Assembly: GCF_028745735.1 (NCBI RefSeq)
Contig: NZ_JAQZSM010000001.1
Span: forward strand, 310,001-374,000
Direction of reading: 5' to 3'
Length of the DNA: 64,000 nt
Origin: Roseinatronobacter alkalisoli
GTDB taxonomy: Bacteria > Pseudomonadota > Alphaproteobacteria > Rhodobacterales > Rhodobacteraceae
Shown: positions 45,084 to 55,101 of the stretch, piece after piece
Position numbering within the stretch: the first letter of the stretch is position 1
How the letters are laid out: each line of letters starts with the position of its first letter
Position numbers and translations under genes: made by a program
The notes under the pieces: generated by a model
What the model was told of the DNA's origin: nothing
The model's database searches: none
What the model saw: the letters and a program-made list of their open reading frames with translations, nothing else

Positions 45084-45563
45084 TCAGTAACCGCCCAGCT
45101 CAACAGGCAAAAGCCCAAGGTGTTGTGCCGTGTCCAGTGTCAGAATGGGGCTGTCGAACCCTTGCGCGCGCTGGAATTTTTGCACGGCCGCGCGGGTCTG
45201 CCCGTCGGTGCGCCCGTTGATCGGCCCGTCATAATGCCCGCGCGCATTCAGGGCGCGTTGCAATGTGGCAATGAAATCGGTTGTCATCTGTTCAGGACAA
45301 GGCACGCGGAACGCGACTTCTTCGATGATATCACTGTTTTGCGCGGCTCTGGTCGCGTAGCGCGCCCAGCACAGCCGGGCGCTGGCTTGTGGCAGCGCCA
45401 TATGCGACGGTGCCACCCGCGCGCGGGTGGCCTCAACCGGATTTGACAGCGCAGGCCCCGCCAATGCCAGAAACATCGCCGAGCATATGCTGACGAAAAC
45501 GGCAGTCTGTGGCCGGACCTGGATCGCGCTGAGGTTGTGCTGCGGATGTGTCATGTTTCCCAT
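45084..45563 (-). CDS. Exported peptidoglycan-binding-domain protein
   Basis: This 159-residue protein has an N-terminal hydrophobic export signal (TAVFVSICSAMFLALAGPALS) and a C-terminal PG_binding_1 domain (LQRALNARGHYDGPINGRTD, then TRAAVQKFQRAQG, about residues 102-135). Two cysteines (Cys65 and Cys89) in the middle part may form a disulfide. It carries no enzymatic domain, so it probably binds cell wall or targets a partner. The start at 45563 could instead be the ATG at 45554. The gene stands alone between convergent degP and the divergent ferredoxin gene. Confidence 0.75.
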   Translation of the reverse strand: MGNMTHPQHNLSAIQVRPQTAVFVSICSAMFLALAGPALSNPVEATRARVAPSHMALPQASARLCWARYATRAAQNSDIIEEVAFRVPCPEQMTTDFIATLQRALNARGHYDGPINGRTDGQTRAAVQKFQRAQGFDSPILTLDTAQHLGLLPVELGGY

Positions 45564-45565
45564 AA

Positions 45566-46027
<462 letters not shown>

Positions 46028-46043
46028 CACAGCCATCCCTGAC

Positions 46044-46059
46044 TTAACGTATGTTTAAC
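46044..46059. promoter_or_regulatory. Perfect CtrA-type binding site (TTAA-N7-TTAAC)
   Basis: TTAACGTATGTTTAAC matches the full alphaproteobacterial CtrA consensus TTAA-N7-TTAAC exactly. It lies in the 87-base gap between the ferredoxin gene and the PAS-protein gene, 55 bases before the latter's start. Such AT-rich paired half-sites are unusual in this GC-rich DNA. Confidence 0.6.
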
Positions 46060-46114
46060 CAAATTTTGGCAATCTTTCCGGAACGCACAATGGTTTTCCA
46101 GAAGGATATTGCCG

Positions 46115-47827
46115 ATGGCGGATGCGCTGCTTCTTGGGATGACAATTTCTGTCGGGTCCGCTCTGACGGTTCTGGGCGCGCTTATGGTTTTTGCCGGCGT
46201 GTCCCGGCGCCGGACGCCGCCGGTTTTCTCGCCCGATATCGAAGATCAGGATGCGGTTTTCATTTTCCGTGACCATGTGCTTGTCGATTGTTCGGATCGT
46301 GGGCGGCGGCTTTTGTCAGCTATCAGCGATGAGAATGCGGTCGATGGCGAAAGTGGCGCGCACGCTGGTGACCTTGATAATCTTCTGGCCTATCTCGCCC
46401 CGCATTTCCCCGATATTCACCAACAGCTTGCGCAGCTTGCTGAACAGGGTGCATTGCAGCTTGATGCGACTGACGAAAGCGGGCTTTCACTGACGGCCCG
46501 GTGGCGTAGCGGGCTGGCGCAGTTGCGCCTTGCTGACACCAATGCCGAAGGGGCGCTGGTGGCCATGGACCGGCTAAGCTACAACGCGTTGCATGAAGAA
46601 TTGCGCAATCTGCGCGATGTCACACGCGCGGCCCCGCTATTGATCTGGCAAAGCGATGAAAAGGGGCAGATTCTCTGGGCAAATTCCGCCTATATTGCTG
46701 CGCTGCATGACAGCGGGCAGACCAGCCAGCAACCCCTGACCTGGCCGTTGCCGCCGCTTTTTGCAGAACAGGACATGTCGGGGGGGCGGTTGGGCCTGAC
46801 TTTCAACGATATGCCGCGATGGTATTCGTATCATTCTGTGACGGCTGGTTGCATGGTGCTGCATTTTGCGACGCCGATTGACGCTGCGGTGCAATCCGAA
46901 TTTGCGCGGCGGGAAATGATGCAGATGCTGACGCGCACCTTTGCAACCCTGCCTGTCGGCCTTGCCTTGTTCGACGCCGATCGCCGGTTGCAGGTGTTTA
47001 ACCCCGCGCTGGTTGATCTGACCGGACTGGACCCGTTCTTTCTGGCGGCGCGCCCTGATCTTGGACAAATGCTGTACACATTGCGGGAGTTGCGCATGCT
47101 GCCGGAACCAAAAGATTTCAGCACCTGGCATGATGAAATCGTCAAGATGGAAGAAGCGGCGGCGTCGGGCAGCTACAGCGAGGACTGGCATCTAGAAACC
47201 GGGCGCATTTACCATGTCACGGCAACCCCGCAGCCCAATGGCGCGCTTGCGTTTTTTGTTCAGGACACCACATCCGAAGCAACCCTGCTGCGCGGATACA
47301 GGGCCGAAATCGAAACCGCCCAGCATATTCTGGACCTGATGCCCGACGCTGTTGTCGCGTTTAACATGGCGGGACAGGCCGTCTTTGCGAATGCCGGTTA
47401 TGTCCAGCTTTGGGGGCGTGACCCCTGCGCCGATATCGCCGATTCCGGCATTGAACATGCCATTCAGGATTGGGCTACGCTTTGTGAAAAGACTTCTTTC
47501 TGGACGCGACTGGTGGGTTTTGTCGCGGATCCGGACACCGATACGGAACTGACCGGGACCGGCACGCTGAAATCGGGCACAGCCATCGCATTGCGCGCGC
47601 AGCGGCTGGTCGGGGGGGGCGTTGTCGTGACCTTCCGGCGGTTGGTGCAGGAAAATATTCTTGGCCATCCCGGCTTTTCCCATCATGCAGAACGGGTGCG
47701 CAGCGTTGATCAGGCTGCCCTGCTTCCGGTCGCGGCTGACACCGGACGTCCCGCCATCGCCGGGTCAGAAGATGCGCCCGTGAAGCTGCGCTCGGTCAAA
47801 CACAAGGGCAGCCGCATTCGTGTCTGA
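46115..47827 (+). CDS. Membrane-anchored multi-PAS protein without kinase domain
   Basis: This 570-residue protein begins with one membrane helix (LLLGMTISVGSALTVLGALMVFAG) and then a cytoplasmic part. I see at least three PAS-like sensor modules, near residues 165-265 (LLIWQSDEKGQILWANSAYI), 290-395 (LPVGLALFDADRRLQVFNPA) and 410-500 (LMPDAVVAFNMAGQAVFANA). No histidine-kinase, GGDEF, EAL or HTH domain follows, so any output must go through protein contacts. The ATG at 46115 has AAGGA eight bases upstream; a TTG at 46109 is less likely. A CtrA site lies just upstream, and tsaE follows 41 bases after the stop. Confidence 0.75.
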   Translation: MADALLLGMTISVGSALTVLGALMVFAGVSRRRTPPVFSPDIEDQDAVFIFRDHVLVDCSDRGRRLLSAISDENAVDGESGAHAGDLDNLLAYLAPHFPDIHQQLAQLAEQGALQLDATDESGLSLTARWRSGLAQLRLADTNAEGALVAMDRLSYNALHEELRNLRDVTRAAPLLIWQSDEKGQILWANSAYIAALHDSGQTSQQPLTWPLPPLFAEQDMSGGRLGLTFNDMPRWYSYHSVTAGCMVLHFATPIDAAVQSEFARREMMQMLTRTFATLPVGLALFDADRRLQVFNPALVDLTGLDPFFLAARPDLGQMLYTLRELRMLPEPKDFSTWHDEIVKMEEAAASGSYSEDWHLETGRIYHVTATPQPNGALAFFVQDTTSEATLLRGYRAEIETAQHILDLMPDAVVAFNMAGQAVFANAGYVQLWGRDPCADIADSGIEHAIQDWATLCEKTSFWTRLVGFVADPDTDTELTGTGTLKSGTAIALRAQRLVGGGVVVTFRRLVQENILGHPGFSHHAERVRSVDQAALLPVAADTGRPAIAGSEDAPVKLRSVKHKGSRIRV

Positions 47828-47868
47828 CGGGGCTGGCGTACATCTTCGCTGCATGGCAATGTCGCGCC

Positions 47869-48366
47869 ATGCACGATACCCCGATCCTGACACTGACGGT
47901 TACCGACCCTGAAATGACTGCAGCACTGGCCGCCAGATTGGGGCGGCGTCTGACTGCGGGCGACGCAATTTTGCTGCATGGGCCGGTTGGCGCTGGCAAA
48001 AGCCATTTCGCCCGTGCCCTGATTCAGGCGCGGCTGGCCGATATCGGGCGGTATGAAGACGTGCCATCACCCACCTATACCCTTGTCCAGAGCTATGAAC
48101 TGGAAGACGTGGAAATATGGCATGCGGATTTATATCGTCTGAGCGGTGCGCATGAATGTCTGGAACTGGGGCTGGATCAGGCGTTTGAAAATGCGATCTG
48201 CCTGATCGAATGGCCTGAAAAACTGGGCAAGCTGGCCCCGGAAGGGGCATTGTCGCTGCATATCACGGCGGGTGATACGCCGGAGGCACGCCAGCTTGCC
48301 TTTTCTGCGGCCAGCGGTCGTTGGCACCGGCTGCTGGCGGATATGTCCGGGGAAATTCTGTCATGA
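47869..48366 (+). CDS. tsaE: tRNA threonylcarbamoyladenosine biosynthesis ATPase TsaE
   Basis: TsaE is the small ATPase that, with TsaB and TsaD, makes the t6A modification of ANN-decoding tRNAs. The 165-residue protein has Walker A GPVGAGKSHFAR, the family-typical SPTYTLVQSYE and HADLYRL (Walker B region), and LIEWPEKLG near the C-terminus. Its stop overlaps addB as ATGA. It should be essential. Confidence 0.95.
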   Translation: MHDTPILTLTVTDPEMTAALAARLGRRLTAGDAILLHGPVGAGKSHFARALIQARLADIGRYEDVPSPTYTLVQSYELEDVEIWHADLYRLSGAHECLELGLDQAFENAICLIEWPEKLGKLAPEGALSLHITAGDTPEARQLAFSAASGRWHRLLADMSGEILS

Positions 48367-51323
48367 CCGGGCAGGCACGGATGTTTGCGCCCCAGACCTG
48401 CGCGCGCGTATTTGCCCTGCCGCCCGGTGCGGATTTTCCGCATCTGCTGGCGCAGGGATTGTTGGAAAGACTGGCCGCATTTCCCCCCGAAGCCCGTGCG
48501 CGGGTGACGGTTCTGGTCAATTCCGGGCGGATGCAGCGCAGGTTGCGCGCTAGCCTGTCCGACCAGCGCCCGGCTATTCTGCCGCGCATCCGTCTGGTGA
48601 GTGACCCGCTGACGCTGGGGGGGGCTGCGGGCATGCCACCGCCCGTGCCGCCATTGCGCAGGCGTCTGGAAATCGCGCAACTGGTGGACGGATTGCTGCG
48701 TGCTGATCCCGGACTGGCCCCGCGTTCCGCGCTTTATGACCTGTCCGACAGTCTGGCACGCCTGTTTTCGGAAATGCAGGCCGAAGGCGTGGCATTTGAC
48801 GCGCTGGACAATCTGGATGTCAGCACCCATTCCGGCCATTGGGCGCGGGCGCTGAATTTCATCCGGCTGGTGCAGACCGTCATCACCACTGACACGCCTG
48901 ACCCCGAAGGGCGGCTGCGCGCCCAGACCGAAGCGCTGATCGCGCAGTGGCACCTGACCCCTCCGTCCGATCCGGTGCTGATTGCCGGGTCCACCGGGTC
49001 GCGTGGCACAACTGCGCTGCTGATGCAGGCGGTTGCGCGGCTGCCGCAAGGTGCCGTCATCCTGCCCGGATATGATTTCGACATGCCGCGCGTAGTCTGG
49101 GACGGGCTTGGCGATGGTTTCACCAGCGAGGATCACCCGCAATTCAGGTTCAGGCGCCTGATGGGCCAGCTTGATCTGGCCCCCGATCAGATTACCCCAT
49201 GGACCGCCTTGCCCGCGCCCGCGCCGGCGCGCAACCGGCTGGTGTCGCTGGCGCTGCGGCCCGCGCCGGTGACGGACCAATGGATGAGCGAGGGGCGCAA
49301 GTTGCAGGATCTGGGTGCCGCAACTGCGGGCATGACCCTGATCGAGGCCCCGTCCCCCCGGATGGAGGCTCAGGCCATCGCCGCGCGCCTGCGCAGTGCC
49401 ATAGACGAAGGGAAATCGGCCGCGCTTGTCACGCCGGACCGGAACCTGACGCGGATGGTCACTGTGGCGCTGGACCGGTGGCGCATTATCCCCGATGACA
49501 GCGCGGGCCGCCCGCTGGCCCTGTCTGCGCCGGGGCGGTTCCTGCGCCATTGTGCGGCCCTGATGACACAACGGCTGGATGCGCAGGCGCTGCTGACGGT
49601 GCTGAAACACCCGCTTTGCCACAGCGCGGGCGATCGCGGCCCGCATTTGCTGAACACCCGCAATCTGGAACTGCATGTCCGGCGCCGGGCCGTGGCCTTT
49701 CCCGACGGGGATTTCCTGCGCGGATGGGGGGGGACGGCGGAATGTACTGACTGGGCGGACTGGCTGGCGCAGGTTTTGCCCGTCCATGCTGACAGTACGC
49801 CGCGCCCGCTGGCAGAACTGGTGGCCGCGCATCTGGCCCTTGCCGAAGGGCTGGCCGCCGGCCTGCATCCCGGCACCGGGGAATTGTGGTTGCAGGCGGC
49901 GGGTAAACAGGCATTCGCCGCCATGGCCGCACTGGGCCGCGAGGCCCCCAATGGCGGATCGATGACGCCGCAGGACTATCAGGATTTCGTGACCGCCTAT
50001 CTGCAACAGCAGGAAGTGCGCGAACCCGTCAATGCCGATCCGCGCGTGATGATATGGGGCACATTGGAAGCGCGCGTGCAAGGCGCGGAACTGGTCATTC
50101 TGGCGGGGTTGAACGAAGGTGTCTGGCCAAAGGCACCGGACCCCGACCCATGGCTGAACCGGCGCATGCGTGCGGATGCGGGCCTGTTGCTGCCTGAACG
50201 CCAGATCGGGCTGTCGGCGCATGATTTCCAGCAGGCCATCGCCGCCCCCGAAGTGGTGCTGAGCCGCGCCATCCGCGATGCGGAGGCACAGACCGTGCCA
50301 TCGCGTTGGCTGAACCGGCTCAGTAATCTGATAAGGGGGTTGCCGCAGCAGGGCGGCACGCAGGCATGGCAGGAAATGCAGACACGCGGTGCGTTCTGGC
50401 TGGACATGGCCAGCGCCTTTGACCGGGATTTCCGCCATATTCCCACTGATCCGCCCGCGCCGCGCCCCGCGCCCGCCCCGCCGGTTGCGGCCCGCCCGCG
50501 CGAATTGCCGGTTACGGCCATCAGCCGACTGATCCGCGACCCGTTTGAAATATACGCGAAATATGTCCTGAAACTGCACAAGCTGAACCCGCTGCACCCG
50601 GATGCGGACGCGCTGTTGCGCGGCACGGTTCTGCATAAGGTTCTGGAGAAATTCACCAAGGCCCCGCCGGAAGGTGACCTGCTTGCGCAACTGTTGCGTA
50701 TGACCGATGAGGTTCTGGCCAGCGACGTGCCATGGCCCGCGGCGCGGGCGCTGTGGCGCGCAAGGATGGCGCGCGCGGCACGGGCGTTTCTGGCGTTCCA
50801 CCTGGCGCAGCCCGGTCAGATTATCCTGCGCGAAACCAAGGGCGCGATGAAATTTGACGGGTTGGGATTCACCCTGACGGCGAAGCCCGACAGGATTGAC
50901 CTGTGGCCTGACGGGCGCGCGCATGTAATCGACTACAAGACCGGCACGCCGCCCACCCGCAAACAGCAGGCGCTGTTTGACAAGCAATTGCTGCTTCAGG
51001 CGGTGATGGTTGAAGCGGGCGCATTCGCGCCGCAAGGCCCGTTGCCTGTGGCGCGCATCACCTATCTGGGGCTTGGCACAACACCGAAACGCGAAGAAAT
51101 GGACGTGACCGAGGATCTGAACATCACCACCCGCGACCAGTTCGAAACCCTGATCAGGGCCTATCTGGCACCGGATCAGGGCTTTGCTGCGCGCCGGATG
51201 CTGTTCATGGAACGCGAACAGTCGGACTATGACCATCTGTCGCGCTATGGGGAATGGACATTGCAGGATGCGCCGGTTGTCGTGCATGTGGGCCAACCCG
51301 TGCCGGGGCAGGGCAACGCATGA
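48363..51323 (+). CDS. addB: Double-strand break repair protein AddB (alphaproteobacterial type)
   Basis: AddB is the second subunit of the AddAB helicase-nuclease that processes broken DNA ends for RecA. The 986-residue protein has a degenerate helicase-like N-terminal part. A RecB-type nuclease domain near 710-960 carries the PD-(D/E)xK core in VIDYKTGTPPTRKQ. I chose the ATG at 48363 because it overlaps the tsaE stop as ATGA; the ATG at 48381 is possible. It overlaps addA downstream by ATGA. AddB of this group may lack a cofactor iron-sulfur cluster, and I did not find the four-cysteine pattern. Confidence 0.93.
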   Translation: MTGQARMFAPQTCARVFALPPGADFPHLLAQGLLERLAAFPPEARARVTVLVNSGRMQRRLRASLSDQRPAILPRIRLVSDPLTLGGAAGMPPPVPPLRRRLEIAQLVDGLLRADPGLAPRSALYDLSDSLARLFSEMQAEGVAFDALDNLDVSTHSGHWARALNFIRLVQTVITTDTPDPEGRLRAQTEALIAQWHLTPPSDPVLIAGSTGSRGTTALLMQAVARLPQGAVILPGYDFDMPRVVWDGLGDGFTSEDHPQFRFRRLMGQLDLAPDQITPWTALPAPAPARNRLVSLALRPAPVTDQWMSEGRKLQDLGAATAGMTLIEAPSPRMEAQAIAARLRSAIDEGKSAALVTPDRNLTRMVTVALDRWRIIPDDSAGRPLALSAPGRFLRHCAALMTQRLDAQALLTVLKHPLCHSAGDRGPHLLNTRNLELHVRRRAVAFPDGDFLRGWGGTAECTDWADWLAQVLPVHADSTPRPLAELVAAHLALAEGLAAGLHPGTGELWLQAAGKQAFAAMAALGREAPNGGSMTPQDYQDFVTAYLQQQEVREPVNADPRVMIWGTLEARVQGAELVILAGLNEGVWPKAPDPDPWLNRRMRADAGLLLPERQIGLSAHDFQQAIAAPEVVLSRAIRDAEAQTVPSRWLNRLSNLIRGLPQQGGTQAWQEMQTRGAFWLDMASAFDRDFRHIPTDPPAPRPAPAPPVAARPRELPVTAISRLIRDPFEIYAKYVLKLHKLNPLHPDADALLRGTVLHKVLEKFTKAPPEGDLLAQLLRMTDEVLASDVPWPAARALWRARMARAARAFLAFHLAQPGQIILRETKGAMKFDGLGFTLTAKPDRIDLWPDGRAHVIDYKTGTPPTRKQQALFDKQLLLQAVMVEAGAFAPQGPLPVARITYLGLGTTPKREEMDVTEDLNITTRDQFETLIRAYLAPDQGFAARRMLFMEREQSDYDHLSRYGEWTLQDAPVVVHVGQPVPGQGNA

Positions 51324-54300
51324 GTTTTGATGACGCCACACTGGCGCAGAACCGCGCATCGGACCCCGCAGCCTCGACATGGTTGTCGGCCAATGCGGGG
51401 TCGGGCAAGACCAAGGTTCTGACCGACCGGGTGGCGCGGTTGCTGCTGCGCGGTGTATCGCCACAGCGCATCCTGTGCCTGACCTATACCAAGGCCGCCG
51501 CAAGCGAGATGCAGAACCGCCTGTTCCGGTTGCTGGGCCGCTGGGCCATGTTGCCCGACCAGACCCTGCGTGATGAATTGCACATGATCGGCGAACAGGC
51601 CGCAAGCCTTGACAGCCTGCCTGACGCGCGGCGCTTGTTTGCCCGCGCGATAGAGGCACCGGGCGGGCTGAAGATACAGACCATCCATTCCTTCTGCGCG
51701 TCCCTGCTGCGCCGCTTTCCGCTGGAAGCGGGCCTGTCACCGGCCTTTCGGGAAATGGATGACCGTTCGGCGCATGCGCTGCGCGCGGATGTGCTGGACC
51801 GGCTGGCGGAAACCCCGCGCCATCAGGGTGCGCTGGCGGATCTGGCGTCCGTGTTCACCGGGGCCGAAATCGACGCGCTGCTGGTTGAGATATGCGCCAA
51901 TGCCGATGCCTTTGGCGGTCCTGTTCCCGATGCGGATCTGCGCGCGGCTTTCGGGCTGCCCGAAGGATATGACGCTGACACCCTGCGCGATGACGTGTTT
52001 CTGGGCAGCGAGGCGGATCTGTTCGCAGCGCTGTTGCCGTTTCTGGATGGCGGCACCGTGACAGACCAGAAATCCGCCGCCAAACTGCGCGATATTGGCT
52101 TCACAGGGGCTGATATTGCCCTTCTGCCCGCGCTTGAAGGGATATTCCTGTCCGGCCCCACTGCGAAGGAACCCTTTGCTGCGAAAATCGGCAGTTTCCC
52201 CACCAAGGGCACGCAGGCAAGGCTTGGCGCGCTGCTGGATCCGTTGAACGACTTGATGGGTCGCATTGAAACCGCGCGGGCGCGCCGCATTGCGCTGGCC
52301 TGCCTGACCCGCAGCCTTGCGCTGCACCGTTTTGCGCGGGCGTTTCTGCCTGCCTATGCACAGGCTAAATCCGCGCGCGGCTGGCTGGATTTCGATGATC
52401 TGATCACCCGCACCGGCCAGTTGCTGACCGACCCGTCCGTGGCGCAATGGGTGTTGTTTAAACTTGATGGCGGGGTGGACCATATTCTGGTCGATGAAGC
52501 GCAGGATACCAGCCCCGGCCAGTGGCGCGTGATCGAGAATCTGGCGCAGGAATTCACGGCCGGGATCGGCGCGCGCGACGCAAGCCGCACCCTGTTTGTC
52601 GTGGGCGACAAGAAACAGTCGATCTATTCCTTTCAGGGCGCGGATTTGCAGGTGTTTGACCGCATGCAGGCCCAGTTCCGCGACAAACTGGCCGCTGTCG
52701 GCGTGCGCCTGAACGAAGCACTTCTGGCGCATTCCTTCCGGTCTTCGGATGCGGTGTTGCGCAGTGTCGATCAGACCTTCCGCCCGCCCCACGATCAGGG
52801 CCTTGGCGGTGTGCCGGACCATATTGCCTTTTTCGACAATCTGCCGGGGCGCGTGGATTTATGGCCGGTCATCGAAAAGCCCGAAAAGCAGGGCGACCCG
52901 GACTGGTTTGACCCGGTGGACCTGATGGCAGAGGAACACCATACCCGTCGACTGGCCCGCCAGATCGCGGCTGAATTGCGGGGCATGATCGATGCGCAGG
53001 TGCCTATCTGGCACAAAGGCGTATTGCGCCCGATGAATGAAGGCGATGTGCTGATACTGGTGCGCCGCCGCGCTGCGCTGTTTCATGAAATCATCAGCGC
53101 CTGCAAGGCGGAAGGGCTGGAAATTGCGGGCGCGGACCGGTTGCGCCTTGGCGGGGAAATGGCAGTGCGTGACCTGACCGCGCTTCTGTCTTTTCTGGCC
53201 ACGCCGGAAGATGACCTGTCGCTTGCCGCTTGTCTGCGATCGCCCTTGTTCGGCTGGTCGGAAGATGCACTGTTCCGGCTGGCGCATGGGCGCGACGGGG
53301 CATTTCTGTGGGCATGCCTGCGCGAACAGCGGCAGGGCGCAACACTGGATGTACTGAACGATCTGCGCAGACAGACGGATTTCCTGCGCCCCTTCGATCT
53401 GGTTGAACGCATGCTGACGCGCCATGACGGGCGCCGCCGGTTGCTGGCCCGCCTTGGCCCGGAAGCGGAGGATGGAATCGATGCGTTTCTGTCGCAGGCA
53501 TTGGCCTATGAACAACTGGAAACGCCCAGCCTGACGGGGTTCCTGTCCTGGCTGGAACATGGCGATGTGCAGATCAAGCGCGAACTGGACAGCGCAGGCG
53601 CGCGGCTGCGGGTGATGACCGTGCATGGTGCCAAGGGGCTGGAAGCCCCTGTCGTGATCCTGCCTGACACGGCCGATTATGCCCCGACAGAACGCAGGCA
53701 GATATTTCCCGTGGCCGACACGGTTGCGTGGCGCGGGTCGAAAGATGAAACCCCACCCGGTGTGCAGACCGCTGTGGATGCCGCCGCCGATGCCCGCGCG
53801 CAGGAAGATGCGCGCCTGCTGTATGTTGCCATGACGCGGGCTGAAAGCTGGCTGATCGTGGCAGGGGCGGGCACCACCAAGCGCGAAAGCTGCTGGCATA
53901 ATCTGGTTGCACAAGGTCTGGCGCATACCGGTGCGGTGCCGTGTCCGATGCCGACAGGGCAGGGGCTGCGCCATCAGCATCAGGACTGGCCCGAAACCGG
54001 CACGGATGGCGGTGCGCCGCCGCCCCCCGATGCGCCGCCGGTGCCGGATTTCATGTGGATGCCGGTTGCGGCGCTGCCCGATGCCCCCCCCGACCTTTCG
54101 CCATCCGCGCTTGGCGGGGCCAAGGCCCTGCGCGGCGATGCCGGACTGGACGAAGACGCGGCGTTGGCGCGCGGCCAGCAATTGCATCTGCTGCTTGAAC
54201 ATCTGCCACTTTGGGCCGAAGCGGACTGGCCCATGCGTGCCGTTGACCTGTTGGCCAGCAGTGATGCAGGCATCCCGCATGATCCGGATGCGCTGCTGGC

Positions 54301-54682
54301 CGAAGCGCGCGGGGTTCTGTCCGCGCCGGAACTGGCGCCCCTGTTCGCCCCGGGCAGTCTGGCGGAAGTGGAGATTACCGCGATGTTATTCGGCCGCCCC
54401 CTGAACGGCCAGATTGACCGGCTGATCGTCACCGAAGAAATTGTGCAGGCGGTGGATTTCAAATCCAACGCCGTTGTCCCGCAATCCCCTGCCGACGTGC
54501 CCGAAGGGCTGCTGCGGCAGATGGGGGCTTATGCCCATGCGCTGCAACAGGTTTTTCCGGGTCGACGCATCCGCACCGGGCTGCTTTGGACGGCCAGCGC
54601 GCAACTGATGTGGCTGCCCACCGACATTGTTATGGCCGCACTGGACAGGGCAGCGCTTGAAACCCCGCGCGCAGGGGCATAA
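51320..54682 (+). CDS. addA: Double-strand break repair helicase-nuclease AddA
   Basis: AddA is the UvrD-type motor and nuclease subunit of AddAB. The 1120-residue protein has Walker A SANAGSGKTKV (24-34), CLTYTKAAASEM (motif Ia), the DEAQDTSPGQW box (motif II), VGDKKQSIYSFQGA (motif III) and TVHGAKGLEAPVV (motif V). The C-terminal nuclease core includes AVDFKSN. I chose the ATG at 51320, which overlaps addB; upstream in-frame ATGs lie inside addB. trxA starts 36 bases after its stop. Confidence 0.95.
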   Translation: MSFDDATLAQNRASDPAASTWLSANAGSGKTKVLTDRVARLLLRGVSPQRILCLTYTKAAASEMQNRLFRLLGRWAMLPDQTLRDELHMIGEQAASLDSLPDARRLFARAIEAPGGLKIQTIHSFCASLLRRFPLEAGLSPAFREMDDRSAHALRADVLDRLAETPRHQGALADLASVFTGAEIDALLVEICANADAFGGPVPDADLRAAFGLPEGYDADTLRDDVFLGSEADLFAALLPFLDGGTVTDQKSAAKLRDIGFTGADIALLPALEGIFLSGPTAKEPFAAKIGSFPTKGTQARLGALLDPLNDLMGRIETARARRIALACLTRSLALHRFARAFLPAYAQAKSARGWLDFDDLITRTGQLLTDPSVAQWVLFKLDGGVDHILVDEAQDTSPGQWRVIENLAQEFTAGIGARDASRTLFVVGDKKQSIYSFQGADLQVFDRMQAQFRDKLAAVGVRLNEALLAHSFRSSDAVLRSVDQTFRPPHDQGLGGVPDHIAFFDNLPGRVDLWPVIEKPEKQGDPDWFDPVDLMAEEHHTRRLARQIAAELRGMIDAQVPIWHKGVLRPMNEGDVLILVRRRAALFHEIISACKAEGLEIAGADRLRLGGEMAVRDLTALLSFLATPEDDLSLAACLRSPLFGWSEDALFRLAHGRDGAFLWACLREQRQGATLDVLNDLRRQTDFLRPFDLVERMLTRHDGRRRLLARLGPEAEDGIDAFLSQALAYEQLETPSLTGFLSWLEHGDVQIKRELDSAGARLRVMTVHGAKGLEAPVVILPDTADYAPTERRQIFPVADTVAWRGSKDETPPGVQTAVDAAADARAQEDARLLYVAMTRAESWLIVAGAGTTKRESCWHNLVAQGLAHTGAVPCPMPTGQGLRHQHQDWPETGTDGGAPPPPDAPPVPDFMWMPVAALPDAPPDLSPSALGGAKALRGDAGLDEDAALARGQQLHLLLEHLPLWAEADWPMRAVDLLASSDAGIPHDPDALLAEARGVLSAPELAPLFAPGSLAEVEITAMLFGRPLNGQIDRLIVTEEIVQAVDFKSNAVVPQSPADVPEGLLRQMGAYAHALQQVFPGRRIRTGLLWTASAQLMWLPTDIVMAALDRAALETPRAGA

Positions 54683-54718
54683 CTAGGACGCAACCGAAAC
54701 CAAATCCTGGAGGGGCCG

Positions 54719-55039
54719 ATGCCCACAGTTGCCGTAACCGACGCCACTTTTGATGCCGAAGTGCGCGAGTCCGATATTCCCGTTGTCGTTGATTTCTGGG
54801 CCGAATGGTGCGGCCCGTGCAAACAGATTGGCCCGGCACTGGAAGAACTGTCTGTCGAATACGCGGGCCGCGTAAAAATCGTTAAGGTCAATGTTGACGA
54901 AAACCCCGGCACCGCCGCGCAGATGGGGATCCGCGGCATTCCGGCGCTGTTCCTGTTCAAGGAAGGTCAGGTCGTGTCCAACAAGGTAGGCGCGGCACCG
55001 AAATCCGCCCTGCAAAGCTGGATTAGCGGCGAAGTTTGA
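54719..55039 (+). CDS. trxA: Thioredoxin
   Basis: This 106-residue cytoplasmic thioredoxin has the active site WCGPC (Cys31, Cys34), the cis-proline in GIPALFLF and the buried aspartate in VVDFWAEW. It is preceded by GGAGGGG. Its position right after addA fits the alphaproteobacterial addBA-trxA arrangement. Confidence 0.97.
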   Translation: MPTVAVTDATFDAEVRESDIPVVVDFWAEWCGPCKQIGPALEELSVEYAGRVKIVKVNVDENPGTAAQMGIRGIPALFLFKEGQVVSNKVGAAPKSALQSWISGEV

Positions 55040-55050
55040 GAATGCAGCAA

Positions 55051-55101
55051 GGGGCGCGGGATCTGCGCCCCTTTCGCCGGATGGCAGGGCCTTCGGCGAA
55101 A
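55051..55101 (+). terminator. Two successive hairpins after trxA, probable terminator
   Basis: GGGGCGC/GCGCCCC (55051-55057 and 55065-55071) forms a perfect 7-bp stem and is followed directly by TTTCGCCG/CGGCGAAA (55072-55079 and 55094-55101), a perfect 8-bp stem. A full T-tract is missing (only TTT after the first, GTATTTT after the second), so termination strength is uncertain. Confidence 0.5.

Noticed and set aside
48177-51740. Open frame of 1187 codons on the minus strand, antisense to addB
   Set aside because: It lies entirely opposite addB, tsaE and addA, which have clear family motifs. Its translation is rich in Arg, Gln, His and Pro without domain structure, as expected for antisense frames in GC-rich DNA.
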